DNA of 64,000 nt from Streptomyces sp. NBC_01217 (GTDB taxonomy: Bacteria; Actinomycetota; Actinomycetes; Streptomycetales; Streptomycetaceae), in contig NZ_CP108539.1 in assembly GCF_035994185.1 (NCBI RefSeq), positions 1 to 64,000 on the forward strand. Direction: 5' to 3'. The notes beneath the pieces were generated by a model. It saw only the letters and a list, made by a program, of their open reading frames with translations. It did not search any database and was not told where the DNA came from. A program made the position numbers and the translations under genes. Each line of letters begins with the position of its first letter. Position 1 is the stretch's first letter. Shown here piece by piece: positions 34,313 through 43,259 of the stretch.

Positions 34313-36565
34313 TCAATATGAGTTGACCTCGAAGGGAGCCCAATCTAGTTCGGTCAACGGGACGTGTTCGTGCTTGCAGGGGGTCCCGTAGGGCCGTCCG
34401 CAGGTGCCGAGGGACACCTTGCGGAGCTCGAAGTGCTGCTGGAAGTCATGCCACTCCGCCGCAGTCGGCTCGCGGTATTCCTCCTGGGGACGTTCGGCCC
34501 GGCGCCGGTCGAGGAAGCCCCGGTAGGTGCGCACCAGGTCGTCCTGGAAGACGGCGAGGTATGCCTGGGTGGTAGTCAGTGTTTTGTGACCAAGGATTCG
34601 GGCCGCGATATGAACGGGTAGGCCGCCGGTGACGGCCTCAGTCGCGAACATCCTGCGGAAGTCGTGCGGGGTGTAGCGCAACGGCTCGCCGGCCTGGTCG
34701 CGGAGTCCGGTGGCCTCCAGAGTGCGGTCAAGTGCGCGCTTGATGCCGGCCTCGCTCATGACCTGCGGCTGCCAGTAGGGGCGGCGCTGGAACAGGTGAG
34801 GCAGCTGGGGGCCCGTGACGCGCTCGTGCGAGTCGTAGCGGGAGATCAGCGGGACTTTCCCGCCGTTGGCGTCGCGCAGACGCTTGATGATCGTGGCCAG
34901 GACGCTGGCCAGTTCGGGGCTGACCAGCAGTAGCCGTTCCTCGTTGCTCTTGGAGGGAACGATCTGGAGGAGCGGGACGACTTCGTTGGTGTCGGGCAGT
35001 TTGTAGGAGACCAGCGCGAGGTGGGTGAGCTCGGTCAGTTCTTCGGCGCGAACTCCGGTGTGCCGTAGCGTCTCGATGATCGCCCAGGCCCAGAAGGCGT
35101 CATCCTCCACGAGGCTCTGGTTGATCCTTCGTTCGCTGCTGTCGACCTCCTTGATGTAGACATGCGGCGAGCCGTGGTCGAGGCGGCTGGGCACCTGATT
35201 CACCTTGGGAAGGACCCGCAGGTATCTCGTCTCGCCGTGCTCGAAGGTCTCGTTGAACGGAGTGGCGCGGGCGGCCTCCAGCAGAGCGACGGCCTCTCGG
35301 TGCACTCGCTCGGCTGTCTCCAGCAGCACGGGAAGATGGGGCAGCCGCTCACGGACTCGCTGGTGCATCCGGGATGTGGTCTGTTTGATGATCTTGTGGT
35401 TCCCGGCGCCGTCGCCCCGGGTGATCGGGCTTGGCACTGCCCACTGGACCCAGAACGGGTCGTCGTGGGCCCACTCCTGAATGTCGAGGTAGAAGCCGCG
35501 CACCCGCATCATGACGTCGATGCGTGAGCGGCGCTCTTTGACCTCTCCGCTCTTGTTGACGTAGGTGACCAGGCGTTGTTTCCAGCCGTCGACGACATCG
35601 TCGGGCAGACGGAGGCTGTCGATGCCGGGGTAGTGTGCCTCGATGTCCGCCCAGAACACGCCGGCCAGTTCGCGTACCAGTCCTCGGAAGGTGCCGTAGT
35701 CGATCCCGGGGCGGCGTTCTTCGAGGTAACGGACGAGCAGGTTGCGGACCTGCGTGGACTGGATGTTGTAGGCGTCGACCAGCTCGGCGGTGGGCCGCTG
35801 CCCGTGGCGCAGCGCGTCTTTGAGGGTGTCCTTCGAGTCGATGACACCGGCGCCCCGCAGCAAATCCCAGGCGCTGTGGGTACCCACATATGCCTCACCG
35901 GTCTCCCGTCGTCCGATGGCCCGCAGGTAGAAGACGTCCTCGGCGGTGAGCTGAGCGAGGTCCCGGCCCGTGTGCAGGATGATCGAGGAGATGACGCGCA
36001 GGCCCTCGTCGATGTGGCGGGGCGTCATGCCGATCTCGGCGCCGAAGTCGCGCATTCGGTCCAGCTGCCCGGCGGGGAACATCTGCTGGACGTCCTTGAA
36101 GAGTCGCATCGCCTTGTAGCCGCGCAGGAAGACGTAGCGCGGGAGAACCACCCGGCTGATAAGCAGGCTGTTGAGGCCCATCATGAGCTCGTTGCGCCTG
36201 GACTCCTTGCAGCGCGGATCGTCCTCGTTGAGGGCCAGGATCAGCTCTTTGCCCTGGTCCGCCCCGGCCGCGAGCCACCGTCCCTGCCACCCGTCTTCGG
36301 GGAAGGTCAGCAGCCAGTCGAGGATCTTGGCTGCCCCCGCGAGCCGGATAGTTCCGGGCCACATGCCGCGGCTGTACGTTCTCTGCGGCCAGAGCGGCGA
36401 GGTCGGCAGCAGGGCCAGGACCTCGCCTCGGGTGAGGTGGTCGTGCGGGCCGATACGTTCCCTGTCCGCTTTGAGGTCGTGCTCGATGAACAACGGCTTC
36501 GCCGGCGTGGGGCCGGTTCCGGCCCGGCGGACGGAGTTGGCTCGGCGGCTTCCTTGTCGCGTCAC
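34313..36565 (-). CDS. Large tyrosine recombinase (TnpB-like), first unit, truncated tail
   Basis: 750 residues. Catalytic residues intact: R in 'HTGVRAEELTEL', 'TPHDFRRMFATEA', 'ILGHKTLTTTQAYLAVF' (Y). It is a diverged paralogue of the 801-residue protein but stops after 'CGRPYGTPCKHEHV' with an unrelated end (PLTELDWAPFEVNSY), lacking the second cysteine pair and the ~80-residue helical tail. ATG 36565 overlaps the stop of the preceding gene (ATGA). Whether the loss affects function is unknown; the tail is not part of the catalytic core. Confidence 0.87.
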   Translation of the reverse strand: MTRQGSRRANSVRRAGTGPTPAKPLFIEHDLKADRERIGPHDHLTRGEVLALLPTSPLWPQRTYSRGMWPGTIRLAGAAKILDWLLTFPEDGWQGRWLAAGADQGKELILALNEDDPRCKESRRNELMMGLNSLLISRVVLPRYVFLRGYKAMRLFKDVQQMFPAGQLDRMRDFGAEIGMTPRHIDEGLRVISSIILHTGRDLAQLTAEDVFYLRAIGRRETGEAYVGTHSAWDLLRGAGVIDSKDTLKDALRHGQRPTAELVDAYNIQSTQVRNLLVRYLEERRPGIDYGTFRGLVRELAGVFWADIEAHYPGIDSLRLPDDVVDGWKQRLVTYVNKSGEVKERRSRIDVMMRVRGFYLDIQEWAHDDPFWVQWAVPSPITRGDGAGNHKIIKQTTSRMHQRVRERLPHLPVLLETAERVHREAVALLEAARATPFNETFEHGETRYLRVLPKVNQVPSRLDHGSPHVYIKEVDSSERRINQSLVEDDAFWAWAIIETLRHTGVRAEELTELTHLALVSYKLPDTNEVVPLLQIVPSKSNEERLLLVSPELASVLATIIKRLRDANGGKVPLISRYDSHERVTGPQLPHLFQRRPYWQPQVMSEAGIKRALDRTLEATGLRDQAGEPLRYTPHDFRRMFATEAVTGGLPVHIAARILGHKTLTTTQAYLAVFQDDLVRTYRGFLDRRRAERPQEEYREPTAAEWHDFQQHFELRKVSLGTCGRPYGTPCKHEHVPLTELDWAPFEVNSY

Positions 36566-37806
36566 GCCTGGCCACCCCCGAACAGCACGGCCAGGTCGCT
36601 TGCCTCGTAACCGGTCGCGACGGCGGTCGGCACGGGGTGCTTCGCGCGTTCCTCACGGTCGGCGAGGTACTCCTGAACCCGGGCAATGACCTGCTCTTCC
36701 TCCTCGACGAGATACACGTCGGCGGTAGTGCTCAGGTTGGCGTGACCAAGGATGGTCTGCACGTCCCGCAGCGACAGCCGCTTGTCCCGGGACATCCGCA
36801 GCGCGGCGGTGTGCCGCAGATCGTGCATCGACCAGTTCGTGCCCAGCAGGGCGTTGGTCCGGCGGAACACCGCACGAAGGGCCTCGTAGTTCATCGGCTG
36901 GTAGGCCAGCCCGGCGCCATGGTCACGACGCCGGAGTGTCCACCACAGCGGGGCCTGCGGGTCCAACGGCGGGCCCTCGCTCTGGTAGAGCCGCAGCCAG
37001 ACGAACGACTCCGGACTGGAGGGAAGCCACTGCTCAGCCTGGGAGCCCTTGCGTTCGACGCGTACCAGCTGGTCACCCCAGTCGACATCGACACCGCGGA
37101 CCCCGAGGAGCTCGGAGGCTCGGGCGGCGTTGCTGATACCGAGCGCGAGGATCGCCCGGTCCCGGTTGGACCGCAGGGCCGCAAACAGCTCGTTCCACCG
37201 CTCGTCCGGCATCTGCCGAGGACGCCGGCGCGGGATCTTGGGGTTGTAGCGCAGCCGGCCCTCGCCGCCGTAGGGAGGCAGCGGGTTGTGATGGGCATGT
37301 GGGCGGCGCCTCGCGCTCCGGGCCAGCGGCACCGGATTGACCAGCGGGCCGCTGCCCGACTCGATCCAGAATTCGTAGAAGCTGCGGAGTACGGCGTTGC
37401 TGTGCCGGATCGTGCGCGGCTTATAGAGGTCGTCCAGGTACGGCTTCTTCGTGATCGTGTTGGTCGTCCCCGCCGTCGCCGCCGAGTGCGTCCGCGCCGA
37501 CGTCCGAGGTTTCGTCGTGACCCGCAGCCACAGCACGAAGTCGCGCACCTCGACGGACGTGGCCCGGTCCCATTCGACCTGGACCACCCGAAGCCATCGC
37601 CACCAGCGCAGGAGATCGAAAGCGTAGCTGCGGACGCTGCCCGGCCGGTTGTCCCGAGCGACGAAGTCGATCAGGAACCTGCGAATCGGCTCCACGGCTC
37701 TTCCCCTCTCGTCGAAGACCAGCCAGGGCACCGCCCCGGCTCCCACGGCTACCCGCCCCCATCGCGGCAGGCGGATCAACTGGATGTCACGAGATGTTGC
37801 GTCCAA
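36562..37806 (-). CDS. Small tyrosine recombinase (TnpA-like), first unit
   Basis: 414 residues, heading the first small-plus-large pair. The catalytic domain has R ('SNAARASELLGV'), 'MHDLRHTAALRM' and 'ILGHANLSTTADVYLV' (Y). The SAM-like DNA-binding half is at ~30-150. The 37806 start is a TTG; an in-frame TTG ten codons later or further starts are possible. Upstream (37807-38133) is non-coding. Same size and order as the second unit, so the region is a tandem duplication of a two-recombinase module. Confidence 0.85.
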   Translation of the reverse strand: MDATSRDIQLIRLPRWGRVAVGAGAVPWLVFDERGRAVEPIRRFLIDFVARDNRPGSVRSYAFDLLRWWRWLRVVQVEWDRATSVEVRDFVLWLRVTTKPRTSARTHSAATAGTTNTITKKPYLDDLYKPRTIRHSNAVLRSFYEFWIESGSGPLVNPVPLARSARRRPHAHHNPLPPYGGEGRLRYNPKIPRRRPRQMPDERWNELFAALRSNRDRAILALGISNAARASELLGVRGVDVDWGDQLVRVERKGSQAEQWLPSSPESFVWLRLYQSEGPPLDPQAPLWWTLRRRDHGAGLAYQPMNYEALRAVFRRTNALLGTNWSMHDLRHTAALRMSRDKRLSLRDVQTILGHANLSTTADVYLVEEEEQVIARVQEYLADREERAKHPVPTAVATGYEASDLAVLFGGGQA

Positions 37807-38133
37807 CTTTGTTGCGCTCCTTCGTCGTTCGGATGCGCAACGTCTACCGACTAGGCCACGCGGGGGATGCGCTCACGTCCGGCGTGTCGTGCGGTAGTCC
37901 GGTCAACACCTCGATGCCGCCCGCCGCAGCAACCAAGCGATGCGTCACGGCAGGGCGAACCTTGCCTGATGCGGCACTAGTCAGTCGGCACCCCGGCGAG
38001 GTAGTGCACCAGGCAGACCACATCGACCTGCGCCGTCTCATCGATCCGGGGTCGCCGACTCGGGCGCTACCCTGCCCGCCAACTGGCGCGCTCAGTCACA
38101 TCCGGGCTCGCTCTTGTTCGGGGTACGGCTCTG
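37807..38133. other. Non-coding gap between recombinases and tpg
   Basis: About 330 bp with no gene; both flanking genes are on the minus strand, so it must hold the tpg terminator and the promoter of the recombinase cluster. No strong hairpin or obvious attachment site was found by eye. Confidence 0.4.
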
Positions 38134-38691
38134 CTACAGGTCGAACTCCAGGTGTTCGACGTCCGTGAACCGGACCTCTTCCAGGCTTCCGGCGCGGCGG
38201 CCGCCGTCCTGGAAGTACACCTCCTTGAGCGCTTCGGCCGCGATCTCCTGGAGGCGGGCGTCGCTGGCACCCTGCTCCTGGGCCTCAAAGAGGCGGGCCG
38301 CGTAGACGGGCGGCAGGGCGACGGTCAGGTGCCGGATGCGGTCCTGGTCCGTGGACCCGATCGGCGCGGTGTAGCCCATGCGGGCGCGGGCGTCGATGAC
38401 GATGCCGCCGGTCGTCGCCGCCTTCTGCCGGGCTTTGGCCCGGATCTGCGGCTGCCACCTCTTCGTCACCTCGCGCTCCAGGCGAGCGGCGAGGTCGGCG
38501 CGCGGCTTCTTGGCCTTGCCCGCCACGTACCGCTCCACCTGCCGCTGGGACATACCGAGCAGTTCGGCGACCGCCTTCGTGCCACCGAGTTGCTTGACCA
38601 TGTACCGCATCTGCGGGCCCGCGGACTTGGGCGCCGGGCGAGTGAACGCCTTCTGCACCGCCTTGTCCAGGCCGTCCCCGAACATGCTCAT
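38134..38691 (-). CDS. tpg: Terminal protein Tpg, canonical copy
   Basis: 185 residues, the usual Tpg length. Features: 'GDGLDKAVQKAFTRPAPKSA', helix-turn-helix 'VAELLGMSQRQVERYVAGK', 'RWQPQIRAKARQKAATTGG', 'IRHLTVALPPVYAARLFEA' and the ending VRFTDVEHLEFDL. Tpg is covalently bound to the 5' telomere ends and acts as primer for end patching during replication of linear Streptomyces DNA. It lies 15 bp downstream of tap on the same strand: the classic tap-tpg operon. Confidence 0.95.
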   Translation of the reverse strand: MSMFGDGLDKAVQKAFTRPAPKSAGPQMRYMVKQLGGTKAVAELLGMSQRQVERYVAGKAKKPRADLAARLEREVTKRWQPQIRAKARQKAATTGGIVIDARARMGYTAPIGSTDQDRIRHLTVALPPVYAARLFEAQEQGASDARLQEIAAEALKEVYFQDGGRRAGSLEEVRFTDVEHLEFDL

Positions 38692-38706
38692 CGCCTGCGT
38701 ACTCCC

Positions 38707-40944
38707 TTACTCGCCGTTGTCGACGTCGATGACGGTGCCGTCCTTGATGTACCGGGCGAGGTTGAGCTCCGGGGCGTTGAACCGCTCGCGGACCTCTTCG
38801 CCCCAGAGGACGCTCTGGGTGCCTTCGTGCTTGACCAGGCCCGGGTTGATGCCGAGCTTGAAGCCGCCGGGCAGCGGCTTGCCCTCCCGGTAGGGCAGGA
38901 AGTCCAGCGGCGAGGGCCCGTCGGCCGCGTACACGACACAGTCGGACAGGATCGCGACCGGGTACTGCCCGGTGAACGCCGCGTGCTTGACGATCTTGCG
39001 GTGCAGGTTGATCCGGGTGCGGGAGATGACCGCCGCGCGGATGTCCGGCCGCCACGTCGGGCGGGACAGCGCCCGCCACGGCTCGCCCGGTCGCCAGCCC
39101 TCGCCGCGCGGGCGCTCGCGGAGCTTGCCCAGGCCGCCCTTCACCGTCGCCTTGACCGCCGAGACGACGATCGCGAGCTCCGGGTCACGGCCCTTGTAGC
39201 CGTCCATCGCCGCGAGGAAGTCCTCCGGTGACAGGTCGGCGTCGACGCCGAGGTCGGCCATCGTGGCGAGGTAGGCGTCGCGCAGCCGGTTGTACCAGCC
39301 GTCCAGGTAGCGGCCGTTCTCGCGCCGCACCCACGCCTCGGTCGGGCGCACCTCGTAGCCGAGCTCCACCGCGTACGCCACCGTTGGGGTCGCGTACCAG
39401 GCCGGGCCGGTCGGGCGGTCACCCTTCGGTGTGAACGGGCTGGGCAACAGGCTGCCGTCCAGCTCCACCCACTCCTTGCCGACCTTCACCTTCGACAGGT
39501 CGACGTGGCTCAGGTCCACCAGCCAGCTGCCAGGCGCCTTCGGGTCGAAGACGGGGTTGGTGACGTGCGTGGGCGCTCCGAGGCCGACGGGCAGCCCGTT
39601 GGCGCCTGCTGCGAAGGCCATGTTCACGTCGATGCCGACCAGGTGACGGCGCAGGCATTCGTCGTCCGTCATCGGCCGCGCCCAGTCGTACGCCTCCTCG
39701 AACAGCTTCTCCGCCGGGCCGCGCACGTGGAACCGGGGCAGGTCCTTGAGGACCGGGTGCCCGTCGGGGACCTCGCACGGCGGCCAGTCCATCGGGTCGA
39801 TGGAGTCCTTCCCCAGCGAGCCGGGGTTGTGCTCCGAGGTGCGCTTGCCGTTCTCGTCGGGCGCGGTGGCGCGGGTCGGCGGGTGCAGCGCGGTCATCAG
39901 CTCCAGGCCGGTCACGGCGGTCGATCCGCGCGGCGTCATTACCCGGGACGCGTACACGCCCAGGACGCGGGCGAGTTCCGCTGGCGGGAGCTGCCCGGCC
40001 TCGCCCCAGTGCCGCGTGTCCAGTGCCTGCCAGGACGGGATGCACAGCTGGACGCAGGCCCGCTCCGAGCCGGTGGCCGGACGGTAGATCCGCGCCCACG
40101 GGCCGAACCCGCGCTTCGTCAGCTTCCACTCCGCGCGGACCAGCTGCTTGATGACCTTGTGGCCCTCCGGGAGCCGCCCGGCGAGCCGCTCCTCCTCCGT
40201 GAGGGTGGCCGGGAGGCCGTAGCGCTCCAGCGCGGCCTCGGTGAGCACGAGCAGCGGATCGGCGTCCTTGCCCGGCCCGGACAGCTTCGGTGCCCCGAGC
40301 TTCGCCTCCTTGAGCGTCCAGTCCACCAGGGCCGGGATGCTCTTGGCGGGCACGTCCAGGACCAGGCCGCCGGTGCAGTAGGCCAGCACCTGCCCGTCCT
40401 CGACGTCGACGACCGCCAGCGGACCGTTCTCGAACCGCGGGTCGGTGCCGCCCGCCGGGGTTCTGGCCGGGGCCGCCTTCTTCGCGCCCGGACGGCGGGA
40501 CGTCGACGACGGCCTGGTGGTGACCGCCGGACGTGACGCGGCGGCCGGAGCAGCGGCGATGGGGGCCGGGGCGGGGGCCTGGGTGTTCTCGGTTGCAGTC
40601 TTGGCCGCAGCCTCGGGGGCCGGGCCTGTGGACAGAGTCGGCGCTTCTGCCGGGTCGGGTGCGCCGGTGAATGTGGCGGGCACCGGGGCGGCCGGCTTTT
40701 GTGGCGCGGGGTAGAGCTCCGCGAGCTGCTTCAGCAGCCGCGCGTACGCGTCCCGCTCAGGCGGGCGGGGCTCGGTCTTGCCGGACTCCCAGCCCGACAC
40801 CGTGGCGCGGCGCACCTTCAGTGCGGTGGCCACCTCGTCGATCGTCAGGCCGTGCGCGGCGCGCAGCCGCTTGCGTTCCGCCGGCGGCGGGAGTGTGGCG
40901 CGGGACGCGACCAGTGCGTCGACCGCGTCGAACAACTCGGACAT
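38707..40944 (-). CDS. tap: Telomere-associated protein Tap
   Basis: 745 residues (known Tap proteins are about this long). The N-terminus is an XRE-type helix-turn-helix: 'GLTIDEVATALKVRRATVSG' with WESGKTEPRPPERDAY after it (~30-65); a Pro/Ala linker (~75-155) leads into the large polymerase-like body (for example 'HLVGIDVNMAFAAGANGLP' and 'AIVVSAVKATVKGGLGK'). Tap binds the telomere 3' overhang and recruits Tpg. ATG 40944 is chosen because the HTH begins soon after; the longer frame upstream runs into the divergent promoter. It heads the tap-tpg operon. Confidence 0.93.
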   Translation of the reverse strand: MSELFDAVDALVASRATLPPPAERKRLRAAHGLTIDEVATALKVRRATVSGWESGKTEPRPPERDAYARLLKQLAELYPAPQKPAAPVPATFTGAPDPAEAPTLSTGPAPEAAAKTATENTQAPAPAPIAAAPAAASRPAVTTRPSSTSRRPGAKKAAPARTPAGGTDPRFENGPLAVVDVEDGQVLAYCTGGLVLDVPAKSIPALVDWTLKEAKLGAPKLSGPGKDADPLLVLTEAALERYGLPATLTEEERLAGRLPEGHKVIKQLVRAEWKLTKRGFGPWARIYRPATGSERACVQLCIPSWQALDTRHWGEAGQLPPAELARVLGVYASRVMTPRGSTAVTGLELMTALHPPTRATAPDENGKRTSEHNPGSLGKDSIDPMDWPPCEVPDGHPVLKDLPRFHVRGPAEKLFEEAYDWARPMTDDECLRRHLVGIDVNMAFAAGANGLPVGLGAPTHVTNPVFDPKAPGSWLVDLSHVDLSKVKVGKEWVELDGSLLPSPFTPKGDRPTGPAWYATPTVAYAVELGYEVRPTEAWVRRENGRYLDGWYNRLRDAYLATMADLGVDADLSPEDFLAAMDGYKGRDPELAIVVSAVKATVKGGLGKLRERPRGEGWRPGEPWRALSRPTWRPDIRAAVISRTRINLHRKIVKHAAFTGQYPVAILSDCVVYAADGPSPLDFLPYREGKPLPGGFKLGINPGLVKHEGTQSVLWGEEVRERFNAPELNLARYIKDGTVIDVDNGE

Positions 40945-40990
40945 GCAGCACCTCCTATTCTTCGATTCTACCGCATGGAACGAACAAATG

Positions 40991-41018
40991 GCGTACGTTT
41001 GGCGTACGAGATGCGTAC
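40991..41018. promoter_or_regulatory. Three GCGTAC repeats at exact 11-bp spacing
   Basis: GCGTAC occurs at 40991, 41002 and 41013, one helical turn apart, in the 93-bp gap between divergent tap (start 40944) and the double zeta-type gene (start 41038). A protein binding on one DNA face would control both. The HTH at the Tap N-terminus is a candidate, but this is inference. The same TGCGTAC core lies upstream of the divergent tpg copy, at 5081-5087. Confidence 0.6.
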
Positions 41019-41037
41019 ACAGCTGTGGAGGGTTGCG

Positions 41038-42897
41038 TTGAGAGACGAGGACGTCGTTCCGGTCGTGCTGGCCGAGCGGCAGCACGAAGAGATCCTGACG
41101 ACGGAGATCCTGCCGACCTGGACCAAGGGCGCCGTCGCTCAGGACCGGCCGGTGGTCGTGATCGTCGCCGGACCGGCGGGCAGCGGAAAATCCGAGCTGT
41201 GCGACCTCCTGCTGACAGTCCTCGACCGGCGGGGCGGCGCGGTACTGATCGGCCGCGACCTCTACAAGAGGGCCCACCCCCACTACGCCGACCTCATGCG
41301 CAGTGATGACCGCACGGCCGGTGCGCGGACACGGCCGGATGTCCTGCGGTGGCAGGCGGAGGTCGAGGCGTACGCCCGGAGCCGGCGCTTCGACGTGGTG
41401 CTGGAAGAGCCCGTCGCCGACGTGGAGGAGGCATGTGCGAAGGCCCGCTCCTACCGTGCGGCCGGCTACCGCGTCGAGCTGGTGGCGCTGGCCACCGCGG
41501 AGGCCGAAGCGCAGCTCAGCGGCCTGGACCGCTACCTGACGCAGGTCGCCGAGGAGGGTGTCGGCCGGTACGTCTCCTGGGGCAACTTCGACCGGTGCGC
41601 GCGCAACCTGCCGCTCTTCTTACAAGTCGTCGAAGCCGAGCAGATGGCGGACCAGGTCATGGTGGTGCGGCGCGGCCTTCAGGTCCTGTACCGCAACGAG
41701 CTCACCGACAACGCCTGCTGGGGCAGTGCACCGGCGGCGTCCCAGGCGCTGGCCGCGGACTGGGCCCGGCCTTGGACAGCGCCGGAGACCTGGCGCTTTC
41801 GCCGCCAACTCTCCAGCGCCCAGCAGCGGCTGAACCCTTCTGTGCTCACGCCGGAGCGGCGCCTGGCGGTGGCCGGCGGCCTGGAGCGCGCCTTCGCGCT
41901 GGCCGAGCCGGTACGCCGGATCGCCCAGCCGCTCGCGGGCCCGCCCGGCGTCGACTACCACCGCCTGTCCCCCGGCGAGCACATGTGGATCTTCGACGAG
42001 CTCATCGTCCCGATGTACCTGAGTTCCATCACCCCGCAGGACGACCCGGTCACCCTGTACGTGATGGGCCCGCAGGGATCCGGGAAGACCCACACGGCGC
42101 ACATGCTGCGCCGCGCGCTGCGCCAGCGCAAGCCCACCCGGATCGAGGGCGGCCTCTTCAAAATGGTCCACCCCGACTACCGCCGGCTCCTCGAGGAGCA
42201 TCCGCGCACGGCCTCCGCCCGCATCAGGCCCGACTACAGGCAGTGGCAGGAGATGGCTGAGGCGTACGTCCGGACCCGCCGCGGGGACATGCTGATCGAG
42301 ATCGCCCCGGACAGCGTCGCTCACTTCCTGGACGGTGCGCGCCGCCATCACCAGGCGGGCCGGCGCGTGGAGCTGGTCGTGATCGGGGCGCGCGCCGCGG
42401 ACAGCCGGCTGGGCACCGCGACCCGGTGCGCCGAGGTGGCCCGCCTGGGCGGAAACCCGAGGCTGACCGCAGCCGCCGCCCACGACACGACCTTCGAGGT
42501 CGTTCCCGACGCGGTCCGCGCGGCCGAGCACTCGCCGTACGTGCACTGCACCTCCGTCATCCGCAGAGACCTGACCGCGGTGTACCGCAACGAGCGCACC
42601 CCGGACGGATCCTGGAGCAGGCCGCCCCGGGGCGGGGACGTCCTGGAGGCCGAGCAGCACCGCCCGTACACGACGGCCGAAGCGGCCCGGCTCCTCGCCA
42701 CCCTCCAGCGGCTGAAGCGCGAGCTGCCGCAGTACCGGTCGGATCTGGTCGGCATCGCCGCGCTGGCCTGGCCGCTGATGCCCGCCCACCTGCAGCCGCG
42801 TACCCTCGCCGCCACGATCACCATGGCACCGCTGCTGCCTGTCCTCCAGCAGAGTTTCGGCTACTGGCCGCCCAGTTCCTGGGACCGGGCCGCGTAA
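41038..42897 (+). CDS. Tandem double zeta-type P-loop kinase (toxin-like)
   Basis: 619 residues carrying two zeta-toxin-like kinase modules in tandem. Module 1: Walker A GPAGSGKS (45-52) and 'RDLYKRAHPHYADLM' to 'VVLEEP'. Module 2: GPQGSGKT (344-351) and 'LFKMVHPDYRRLLEEHP' to 'MLIEIAP'. Zeta toxins phosphorylate UDP-sugars or other small molecules. Start TTG 41038 is preceded by GGAGG and matches where such proteins begin; earlier in-frame ATGs at 40975 and 41011 would place the GCGTAC repeats inside the gene. No classical epsilon antitoxin is seen. Confidence 0.75.
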   Translation: MRDEDVVPVVLAERQHEEILTTEILPTWTKGAVAQDRPVVVIVAGPAGSGKSELCDLLLTVLDRRGGAVLIGRDLYKRAHPHYADLMRSDDRTAGARTRPDVLRWQAEVEAYARSRRFDVVLEEPVADVEEACAKARSYRAAGYRVELVALATAEAEAQLSGLDRYLTQVAEEGVGRYVSWGNFDRCARNLPLFLQVVEAEQMADQVMVVRRGLQVLYRNELTDNACWGSAPAASQALAADWARPWTAPETWRFRRQLSSAQQRLNPSVLTPERRLAVAGGLERAFALAEPVRRIAQPLAGPPGVDYHRLSPGEHMWIFDELIVPMYLSSITPQDDPVTLYVMGPQGSGKTHTAHMLRRALRQRKPTRIEGGLFKMVHPDYRRLLEEHPRTASARIRPDYRQWQEMAEAYVRTRRGDMLIEIAPDSVAHFLDGARRHHQAGRRVELVVIGARAADSRLGTATRCAEVARLGGNPRLTAAAAHDTTFEVVPDAVRAAEHSPYVHCTSVIRRDLTAVYRNERTPDGSWSRPPRGGDVLEAEQHRPYTTAEAARLLATLQRLKRELPQYRSDLVGIAALAWPLMPAHLQPRTLAATITMAPLLPVLQQSFGYWPPSSWDRAA

Positions 42898-43145
42898 CGG
42901 GCCGCGATCTCGGCCACTTCCTCCGGGCTGGCGTCCAGGAGTGTCTCCAGATCGACGGCGCACGCCGCCAATCCCTCCTGCAGGGTCTTGAGGCGCTCCG
43001 GGGCGGGCCCGGCAGCGCGCTGCTCCTTCATGATCTGTTCCGAGTACCAGAGGCCCACCTTCTTCACGAGTTGTTCGGCGGCCTCGGGGCTCACGTGCTC
43101 TGACAAGGGATGTCCTTCGCGGATGGGGGTGTGATGGGGCGTCAT
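42861..43145 (-). CDS. Small hypothetical protein, 94 aa
   Basis: ATG 43145 (MTPHHTPIREGHPLSEHVSP). Helical, acidic ('EEVAEIAARYAARSQELGGQ' at the end). Its end overlaps the 3' end of the double zeta gene by 37 bp in antisense, so transcripts of the two converge. It is small enough to be an antidote, but opposite orientation speaks against a standard antitoxin operon. Confidence 0.55.
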   Translation of the reverse strand: MTPHHTPIREGHPLSEHVSPEAAEQLVKKVGLWYSEQIMKEQRAAGPAPERLKTLQEGLAACAVDLETLLDASPEEVAEIAARYAARSQELGGQ

Positions 43146-43259
43146 TGTCTCTGGCCCAAACAATGGGGCCAGGCCGCCCGCGTTGCGGAAAGCAGCGACG
43201 CCGTACGGCACAGGCCCTACGGTTGATACCGCTGATGATCATTCCTGGGGGGACCGACC

